DNA from: Opisthorchis felineus
Taxonomy: Eukaryota > Platyhelminthes > Trematoda > Opisthorchiida > Opisthorchiidae
Reading direction: 5' to 3'
DNA: 64,000 bases
Assembly (NCBI GenBank): GCA_004794785.1
Contig: SJOL01006800.1
Span: 287,625-351,624, forward strand
Position 1 is the first letter of the stretch; every line of letters begins with the position of its first letter. Positions 59,901-64,000 of this stretch are shown piece after piece. Position numbers and translations under genes: made by a program. Under the pieces are notes generated by a model that had not been told where the DNA came from, did no database searches, and saw only the letters and a program-made list of their open reading frames with translations.

Positions 59901-62037
59901 CGCCAACTGACGTTCTCATTTAAATCCCTGAAATTGGTGCAGAGCGAAAAACCAGTTCCTTATTGCACTCGATGAAATGAGAACACAAATGTCCTTTGGA
60001 CCAGCGAATCTTGGTACTTAACTATCCAAACTTGGAACGCAAAACAGACTATGTGATGCTTCTTCATTTCGAAACAGATATACTTACTGGAAAGATGCTA
60101 GAATGGTATCCTAGAGATTCGTAGTAGTAGTAGAATAGTATTCTACCCACATTTCGTTTCCTGAGTGGACTCACAAATAACCCGATAATGTCTACTCAAT
60201 CCGAAAATGAGATTACTGTCTGTATTTCTCGTGCTACACATTCCGGAAGGTTTGCTTGAAAATATCTGCTTCAGAAAGAAGTGCCAAATGTTTTGGATAA
60301 CTGATTCCACTGTCCAGAACTTCCCGAGCACGAGGAATCATGTAAATAACATGTTTATGTTGTGATTTCTACAGACTAATGCGCTTGGCCGGCAATCCAC
60401 TCGCTGAATATCTGCATACTACTCCCACATGTTACCTTGGATGGTGTGGTGATAGCTTGGAACTTGGGTAACCCGGGACTACGTTTACTCTCCTGTCAAT
60501 GTGGGAACAGCGGTCTTTGCAACGATTCATATGTACCCTCAGAAGCGAACTTAGCTGTGGTCCCTGTAGAAGCCTGGAACACAATACATCACTGGCCCAA
60601 AGGTGAGAACAACGGCGTCATGCACTCGCTCAACGGTACACAAGTCTTGACTTCGGTGGAACAATGTGCTGTATACCTCCAATGGGCAATGCGTTTAAGT
60701 ACCATCAGGTACATAACACGAGTTGGGTGATCTCAAAATATCCACCAAGTACCAAGTACGGGACAAATGCACATGCATCATCAGGAAACCCAGAATTATA
60801 TAAAATCTGGACTGAATTCTTTCAAAACACTCAACGCGCAAAATTTGTAAATCATGCAGTTCACATGTCGCGATAAAGGCGAAATCCCTCTCTAAAGAGA
60901 GTGGATAAAGTAGAAGACTAGATATCAAACCGACAGTTACATTAAAACGCTCACTTTTTGTTGGAACATCGGGTTGTGACAGTCGGAAGACCTGTACCCT
61001 CCCATCATTTGTTAGCAGGGTAAGGAGGTTGTCAAACGTATCCACGAGTAAGGGTTCTTCGGAACCAATCAAAGAGTATGTTGAAACAAATTGATCATCA
61101 AGCCTTTCGAGCGAGGGGTAAGTGCGTAACTACAAAATGGACCAAGAGTAGTGATGTTAACAATAGGTGGACTACAAACAAGGAGAAAATATCGAATTGA
61201 AGAAAGTCAACGATATGCTACATGCTCGTCTATTGGTATCTTCATAAAAGTGCTCATTCGTTGTCATTAGTCGTATTCTTGAAAATAAAACACCCAAACT
61301 TAAACATAGGAAAGTCGAACGATGGTTGACTAGCTACAGAACCGCGATTACCCAACCGTAAAAAAAATCGGAACTAAGAAGGATCAATATTCACCAACAC
61401 AAAATTATGTGGTTTTACCCTACTGGTTGTAACGTATACTATCACTGTTGACGTGTTGTTTTCAGGGGCAAACTCCGCATACCCACTGTTTAAAGGGAGA
61501 AGGTTGAACGGAGTACCTTTGACTGCTACCTTACGATTAAATCGTGGGGGCAGACAAGCTCCTGTGCGCCAGCCTCAAGTCTACGAAGAAATGAGTTCGC
61601 ACAACTATAGTGAATGAAATCCCGTACGGATTGACACAGTTGCCAGTAGTTAGAAAACAGCTGAATAAGTACTGCTGCTGCGTGCACGCAGTTGCGATTT
61701 CTAAGCCAATTTGAGGATTGGTTCAGTAACAAGTAATCGTACTGATAATCGCAGATCAAAAGAAAACAGATAAGTAGGTGGATACTGAAACACATTCACG
61801 ATGAGAATCAAGCGAAAACAACAAGAAATTCAGCCCGATTTGTTTCCCATAGCGTGGGAAACAGGCAAAGAAAAGCAACAATCTAAACCGTTTCAGTTTA
61901 CGGGTGAGAAATGCAGTACCCATCAATCGGGGCAGAGTACCACTCACCTGGTAAGAGGACTGTCCAACAGGGAAACAGCCGAAGCAGATAAATTTGTTCC
62001 ACCATACTAAGCCCCCGCAGACTTTAAACGATCGCTC
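32541..62037 (-). CDS. RIC1: RIC1 homologue (RAB6A-GEF complex partner 1), 3' two thirds, 13 placed exons
   Basis: RIC1 pairs with RGP1 as the guanine-nucleotide exchange factor for RAB6/Ypt6 on Golgi membranes. The assignment rests on a chain of exons whose translations follow the vertebrate RIC1 order as I remember it, from the segment with GGLVWWN through [89 protein letters not shown] and [12 protein letters not shown]. Placed exons are 62037-61948, 61129-60955, 55297(or 55320)-55076, 53149-52735, 51001-50862, 50775-50729, 48770-48646, 48005-47773, 46166-46082, 44861-44429, 35708-35544, 34868-34425 and 32909-32541. All have GT donors and AG acceptors. The N-terminal WD40 half should lie beyond base 64000. 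The gene is over 29 kb here, the largest gap being 8.7 kb. Missing: one or more exons between 60955 and 55320, and one small exon between 34425 and 32909. The conserved C-terminal RIC1 helical domain is intact, with no stop or frameshift, so I judge the gene functional. Confidence 0.93.
34425..34868 (-). CDS. RIC1: RIC1 exon, [20 protein letters not shown] segment
   Basis: The exon begins after catcctttaatcag and encodes [20 protein letters not shown], a variable serine-rich middle, then [20 protein letters not shown] and LQPDLE. The vertebrate order is VQLRYLLHIFMEAGCLDWCI ... LHAVDRWASTDCPGYKPFL ... IIKPQLQKL. The donor GGA|GTAAGTATTG is near perfect and ends in phase 2, so the coding sequence continues downstream. 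Confidence 0.9.
35544..35708 (-). CDS. RIC1: RIC1 exon, [13 protein letters not shown] segment
   Basis: Found by looking for the equivalent of vertebrate VIALKRLHKDFLWPLP. The exon reads [28 protein letters not shown] and then a serine-rich tail to HPS. The acceptor is gctttgttcattag, the donor CAAC|GTAAGCC. Phases fit on both sides (one base taken from 44429, two bases passed to 34868). The ALKR-like part is more diverged than in vertebrates, so homology is clear but modest. Confidence 0.82.
39355..39460 (+). mobile_element. tRNA-like SINE, second type
   Basis: GGTGGCCGAAGTGAGTTCGG (A-box-like) followed by AGTTTGATTCCCGTCG (B-box-like), then unrelated sequence. Confidence 0.45.
39870..39960 (+). 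mobile_element. tRNA-like SINE fragment
   Basis: GAGGTGCTCAACCATG and a B-box-like GCCAGTTCAAACCTGG about 30 bases later, with weak similarity to the other tRNA-like copies. Confidence 0.35.
42940..43110 (-). mobile_element. tRNA-like SINE
   Basis: Minus strand TGGTGAAGTAGTGGTAACAC (A-box-like) and GCAGTTCAAACCCCGGC (B box), then a body with cagtgcttccctctcc that recalls the body of the main SINE. It explains the 5' part of the 185-codon minus frame here, which is therefore not a gene. Confidence 0.65.
44429..44861 (-). CDS. RIC1: RIC1 exon, linker plus [20 protein letters not shown]
   Basis: This 433-nt exon starts after atttcttttctag. Its first 90 residues are a polar, serine/proline-rich linker (a variable phosphosite-rich region in vertebrate RIC1), followed by a helical segment, [20 protein letters not shown] to LASWIASQ. 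The vertebrate equivalent is [25 protein letters not shown]...SWLCKER. The donor CCCAGAG|GTAAAA is phase 2. The join to 35708 gives Arg and leads directly into the next conserved segment. Confidence 0.9.
45054..45073. repeat. (AT)n microsatellite
   Basis: Twenty bases of alternating A and T inside a RIC1 intron. Confidence 0.95.
45431..45500. repeat. 23-bp tandem repeat, three units
   Basis: Unit cgtgacgaacttgactacac+agt repeated three times (45431, 45454, 45477), the last one diverging at its end. The first copy is preceded by cgtcacaat, which pairs with it as a short inverted motif. Confidence 0.92.
46082..46166 (-). CDS. RIC1: RIC1 exon, ELMRFVNAI segment
   Basis: A short exon after ccttctcctcttctctgatctag encoding [20 protein letters not shown] and LMRFVNAI. 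It parallels vertebrate [20 protein letters not shown] and MIRFLKAIG. The donor ATTG|GTAAGTTC leaves one base that joins AC of the next exon as Asp. Confidence 0.93.
47085..47265 (+). mobile_element. SINE copy, diverged
   Basis: CGAGATAGCGAAACTACTGACC has lost part of the A box; then GTGTTTCGAACTTAG (weak B box), and a body with ctcatgcttccttcgagaag and a terminal T run at 47258. Inside the intron between 47773 and 46166. Confidence 0.6.
47380..47450 (+). mobile_element. RTE LINE 3' terminus
   Basis: Carries ggttgtacggcagcgaagca, the palindrome cagtgttaaacactg (47402-47416) and the tail gtcgatgatgataat. No ORF2 sequence remains. Confidence 0.65.
47773..48005 (-). CDS. RIC1: RIC1 exon, core of the RIC1 domain
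   Basis: It encodes [20 protein letters not shown], then [19 protein letters not shown], then [20 protein letters not shown] and SHQ. These match the vertebrate order [60 protein letters not shown]. The acceptor is tgttttacttttcag; the donor is CAG|GTGGGT in phase 0. This exon alone would identify the gene. Confidence 0.96.
48646..48770 (-). CDS. RIC1: RIC1 exon, [11 protein letters not shown] segment
   Basis: The acceptor cactccccctatag is followed by [20 protein letters not shown] and [17 protein letters not shown]. This is one of the best conserved parts of RIC1 (vertebrate MLHEVLEEEATSREPIP). The donor CCTG|GTCAGT leaves one base, which combines with AT of the next exon to give Asp. Confidence 0.95.
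48944..49560 (-). mobile_element. putative solo LTR
   Basis: Reading the minus strand: GCTATAAATACC (TATA-like, 49495-49484), then about 430 bases to ACCAATAAACC (poly(A) signal, 49057-49052), and a terminal ...CAGCCAACA at 48944. This layout, U3-TATA-R-AATAAA-U5-CA, is that of an LTR. The opposite TG end and a target duplication were not identified, and no gag-pol sequence adjoins. Confidence 0.4.
50729..50775 (-). CDS. RIC1: RIC1 47-nt exon, [10 protein letters not shown] segment
   Basis: A very short exon between ttctccctttcag and AAA|GTAAGCC. It encodes [15 protein letters not shown] plus two bases, matching vertebrate SQIYLHHILRQLLVRN at the start of the helical RIC1 domain. The two terminal bases (AA) join C of the next exon to give Asn, so the join reads [11 protein letters not shown], the same as the vertebrate RNLGEQALLL. 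Confidence 0.92.
50862..51001 (-). CDS. RIC1: RIC1 exon, [13 protein letters not shown] segment
   Basis: The exon begins after cttcacgttctcag and encodes [19 protein letters not shown] to [12 protein letters not shown]. It follows the vertebrate VLFEDALVLGAVNDT segment. The two leading bases complete the codon begun at 52735, and the donor GTGGAG|GTGAGT is phase 0. Length is 140 nt, consistent with both neighbours. Confidence 0.9.
52735..53149 (-). CDS. RIC1: RIC1 exon, [16 protein letters not shown] segment
   Basis: This 415-nt exon reads from [17 protein letters not shown] through [20 protein letters not shown] to [18 protein letters not shown]. It parallels vertebrate PPVVLAQSVENVW...ALWLSCGGAGMKVWLPL...QRIMLPFHINIYPLA, with a longer serine/histidine/proline-rich insert between the WLPL and RIM motifs. 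The acceptor is ccattattttag; the donor CTTG|GTAAGTATTC is close to consensus. It enters in phase 0 and leaves in phase 1. Confidence 0.93.
55076..55320 (-). CDS. RIC1: RIC1 exon, [14 protein letters not shown] segment
   Basis: The exon encodes a serine-rich linker followed by [19 protein letters not shown], equivalent to vertebrate SIMLNLAGQLIMMQRD. The donor is AACAAAAAG|GTGTGT in phase 0, which joins the next exon perfectly. Two acceptors are possible: tttacttgaag with start 55320 (needs one base from the previous exon), or gatgctgttcag with start 55297 (phase 0). The choice depends on the unplaced upstream exon. Confidence 0.82.
57085..57420 (+). repeat. dispersed repeat X, copy 3
   Basis: Shares with the 25 kb copy: cctagacaggaggac, aaagcctttggctcaaaagc, aaggcagcggcg, gagtcgccacacatgttc, gctaggagactgtattgg, and tagctcaatgggtcgcc. 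The start ggttgtacgtaggctgggat recalls the RTE terminus. Confidence 0.8.
57425..60080. other. RIC1 intron sequence, unresolved
   Basis: At least one conserved RIC1 segment (vertebrate SRYIPHPFLVVSV) should lie between 60955 and 55320. A candidate is [11 protein letters not shown] on the minus strand at 59250-59290, but its frame and splice sites do not fit cleanly. A 183-codon plus frame (58202-58753) has no known motif. Confidence 0.4.
60088..60110 (-). CDS. candidate 23-nt RIC1 micro-exon
   Basis: A pyrimidine tract ending in acgaatctctag is followed 23 bases later by the strong donor CCA|GTAAGTATATC. The two leading bases would complete the phase-1 codon left by the exon ending at 60955 (giving Arg) and the exit would be phase 0. 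Homology over eight residues is not testable by eye, so this is a splice-signal argument only. Confidence 0.25.
60955..61129 (-). CDS. RIC1: RIC1 exon, [19 protein letters not shown] segment
   Basis: The acceptor ccattttgtag opens the frame [12 protein letters not shown], which continues through [18 protein letters not shown] to DVPTK. It matches the vertebrate LRVYLRTSNLDN...LLLSVFQDMVIVFRADC region in order and spacing. It starts in phase 0, joining the preceding exon exactly, and ends after AAAAA|GTGAGC in phase 1. Another possible donor lies 23 bases further on at AAT|GTAACT, so the 3' edge is slightly uncertain. Confidence 0.85.
61535..61741 (-). CDS. candidate cassette exon inside a RIC1 intron
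   Basis: Open for 69 codons between the acceptor tctgttttcttttgatctgcg-attatcag and the donor ATC|GTAAGG, with phase 0 on both sides. It would insert in frame between the exons ending at 61948 and starting at 61129. The translation ([18 protein letters not shown] ... [19 protein letters not shown]) looks helical. Vertebrate RIC1 has nothing here as far as I remember, so it is either an alternative lineage-specific exon or chance. Confidence 0.3.
61948..62037 (-). CDS. RIC1: RIC1 exon, GGLVWWN segment
   Basis: This 90-nt exon encodes 30 residues from [16 protein letters not shown] to PVGQSSYQ. It corresponds to the vertebrate stretch containing TGGLAWWNDF, at the end of the RIC1 propeller region. 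The acceptor is a strong pyrimidine tract ending in ctttacag, and the donor is CAG|GTGAGTGG. Both ends are phase 0. It is the most 5' exon I can place; earlier exons are outside the window or hidden between 63.0 and 63.6 kb, where I found none. Confidence 0.88.
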
Positions 62038-62194
62038 CTGTAAAGCAAGAAAACAATGGGAAGGATTCACGTCTGCAAGGAAAATGGAACTCCTCATTGT
62101 CAAAAATATCCAACGATACAGATATACATTCCCAGGAGGTTCTATGAGGGTTTGGCTCAAACAAACTGACCTCGTGCTGTCATCATTATTATCA

Positions 62195-62990
62195 TTAACA
62201 GCATAAAATCAATCTTCAACACTGATGCTTAGCTGTCGTAAGAGCATTATCTATTTGAAAGCCTTGTTGTGAAGAAAAGAATAAAAATGGACCTGGAAGT
62301 GACTTAGTGTTAGCCTACCACAATCATTCCCAGGTGCGTACGGCTCCAGATGCTCATTCAGACAATCTGAATAGAAACTGACAACAAGAACGCCATTGAC
62401 ATAGATTAGCAGCCATATCTTGCAGCGTCTCCAACCAGGCGCAGTGAGGATCACGCGGTCCCCGTCCTGGAAGGCGAGTAGCACCGAAAGCACCCAAACG
62501 TTTCGTAATCTCCTTCATACCCCCCCTGCCAGGTTAAGGGTTGGCCACCACTCTGAATCGGGCATGGAAAACAGCTCTCTCATCGGCAAGCGATGGTTCG
62601 GAATATGCAACACATGTCCCAACCAACGCAGCTTCTGGTGCTGGACACATTCTTCAATAAAAGTACCCGTTGCACAACCGAAAACCCGCTTCCTAAGCGC
62701 CTTGTAACGGATTCGCCGACACCATCCCACACGAGCTATGGTCCTGAGACGATTGTCGAACACCCGAAGACGTCTCAGTTCCGCTGCTCGAACAGGCCAG
62801 GTCTCACAGCCATACAAGAAAACAGTCCGCACTGCAGCTTGATACACACGTCCCTTAAGATTCAGGGATACACCACTTTGACACCATCAAATTAGAAAAT
62901 GCGACCCGAGCATTGCAGATTCGTGCATTGACCTCATTCGTCACACTACAGTCAGAACTAATACAACTTCCAAGATACGTAGAATGCTCA
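62195..62990 (-). pseudogene. RTE LINE ORF2 C-terminal part and 3' UTR
   Basis: Minus strand: [10 protein letters not shown] region, VYQAAVRTVFLYGCETWPVR, ARVGWCRRIRYKALRKRVFG, CVQHQKLRWLGHVLHIPNHR, then a frameshift and the UTR ending at an att/atc-rich tail near 62195. About 90% similar by eye to the 28.4-29.9 kb element, with a small lesion after the SNL motif. Confidence 0.9.
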
Positions 62991-63584
62991 AAAACCTTGT
63001 GTCAATTGAACTCTTCAGCAACCTCAGATGCAGCGGAAGTAGTTACCCACAGTAAATGCGGTGCCCACGTTATTATCTAGGGTGAGTGAAGAGACCTTGT
63101 ATGAATATAGTTAGATGATCAATCAGGAGCGAATACTTTAGTTTTGTGTCACTAATCCTCTGATTATAAATAACACTGACTCATGCAAAAAACATCTGGA
63201 GCCTTTCTAATGCAAACCAGATGTGGAGACAACTGAAGATAATTTATCGATTGAGGGCGTCAAGTATAACATTCCTTTGCCATACGGATGCGCAGTTAGA
63301 GTCCCACAATCCCGTCGGACGCACCCGAATGACGCCTTCTTATCCATCTGAGAGTGGGAGCAGATAAACGGTAGTTTAATCTAGCAGAAGAAAAGGTTAC
63401 TATATCCCACAAGCACCTAAATCTCAGAAGCTATAAGAAAACTACCGAAATATATATGAGTTTGCTCATCTTTCGTCAACCCTGTAAAGCATTTACGTAT
63501 TCCCTCTTCAAACCTGTTACACCCCGATGTAGATACTCTCTCTGCGGATCCCAGCATTAGAACTAACCGCTTTGTACGCCATGC

Positions 63585-64000
63585 ATCACGCTCGGCTGCA
63601 ACTTGTGCGTCCGACTTCACTAACCATCCTAAACACCTCGAATTCAGTTTTCGAGCCCCGAAAGACTGTATGCTTAGCTGCCTTTAATTTTCGCACACTG
63701 AAGCAGGCACTAGAAACAAGCGGCTCTTGCTCGTATCCCGGATTCCTTCTGCATTGATGCATGCTGTCTGTCAAAAACAAGAATCATGAAAGCAAGTACT
63801 GGAATTGAACAGACCACTCTCTCCCTCTCTTTCGGCTTCAGGCTGCTCATCCCTGGTAACGTGGAAGCCGCTGCATCCGGGCATGCCAGGGTGGGTATTT
63901 CGTTGAGGCAGCTAGTGGAGACGTCTCTTCTTGACCGGATAACTGATAATAGTCGCCTCTTACTGTTCGTTTGGCAACTTCTGTGGAGAAACCTTGAGAA
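63585..64000 (+). pseudogene. RTE LINE endonuclease N-terminus, cut by window edge
   Basis: Plus strand starts KTVCLAAFNFRTLKQALET (the usual LAAFNVRTLKQ start of the endonuclease), has stops near 63757, then reopens as LLIPGNVEAAASGHARVGIS and LLDRITDNSRLLLF, matching the GDPEA-ASG-AGVGIAL and LLDWIPINSRLCAV region seen in decayed form at 7.8 kb. The rest lies beyond the window. Confidence 0.72.

Overview
The window looks like a piece of a flatworm nuclear genome, most likely a digenean trematode of the opisthorchiid type. The evidence is an intron-rich gene with GT-AG splice sites, and a dense background of decayed RTE-like and CR1-like non-LTR retrotransposons plus a tRNA-derived SINE, of the kind I associate with Clonorchis and Opisthorchis. 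Species assignment is inference; no bacterial, organellar or rRNA features were seen.

The right half (about 32.5-62.0 kb, minus strand) holds the 3' two thirds of one very large gene, RIC1, the RAB6A-GEF complex partner protein 1. I could place 13 exons by homology and splice sites. Most junction phases agree exactly: the nine consecutive exons from 55 kb down to 44 kb and the following two at 35.7 and 34.9 kb join without any phase conflict. The 5' exons lie beyond the right edge. Two places remain open: the interval 60.95-55.3 kb, where at least one conserved segment is missing, and the join between the exon ending at 34425 and the probable terminal exon at 32909-32541, which needs one more small exon. 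The terminal exon ends in Cys-Val-Leu-Ser, a CaaX-like tail.

The left half (1-31 kb) has no convincing host gene. It is a graveyard of transposons: RTE fragments at 3.6-5.8, 7.3-7.9, 12.6-14.0, 22.8-23.2, 24.4-24.8, 26.3-27.0 and 28.4-29.9 kb; CR1-like fragments at 5.9-6.7, 16.85-17.4 and 18.1-18.7 kb; MULE-type transposase remnants at 10.9-11.7 and 17.4 kb; SINE copies at 2.6, 5.8, 29.3 and 30.4 kb. The 29.3 kb SINE sits inside the 28.4-29.9 kb RTE element and is flanked by a perfect 12-bp target-site duplication, which gives a relative age.

RIC1 introns carry further elements: tRNA-like SINEs at 39.4, 43.0 and 47.1 kb, an LTR-like block with TATA box and poly(A) signal at 49 kb, a dispersed repeat of unknown type at 57.1-57.4 kb (other copies at 8.1 and 25.1 kb), and an RTE 3' end at 62.2-63.0 kb. 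The right edge opens into the endonuclease start of a plus-strand RTE element.

The most useful leads for follow-up are the symmetric 207-nt candidate cassette exon in RIC1 (61535-61741), the palindrome conserved at RTE 3' ends, the unclassified dispersed repeat, the scrambled CR1 element, and a pyrimidine-rich 219-codon ORF at 20.76 kb.
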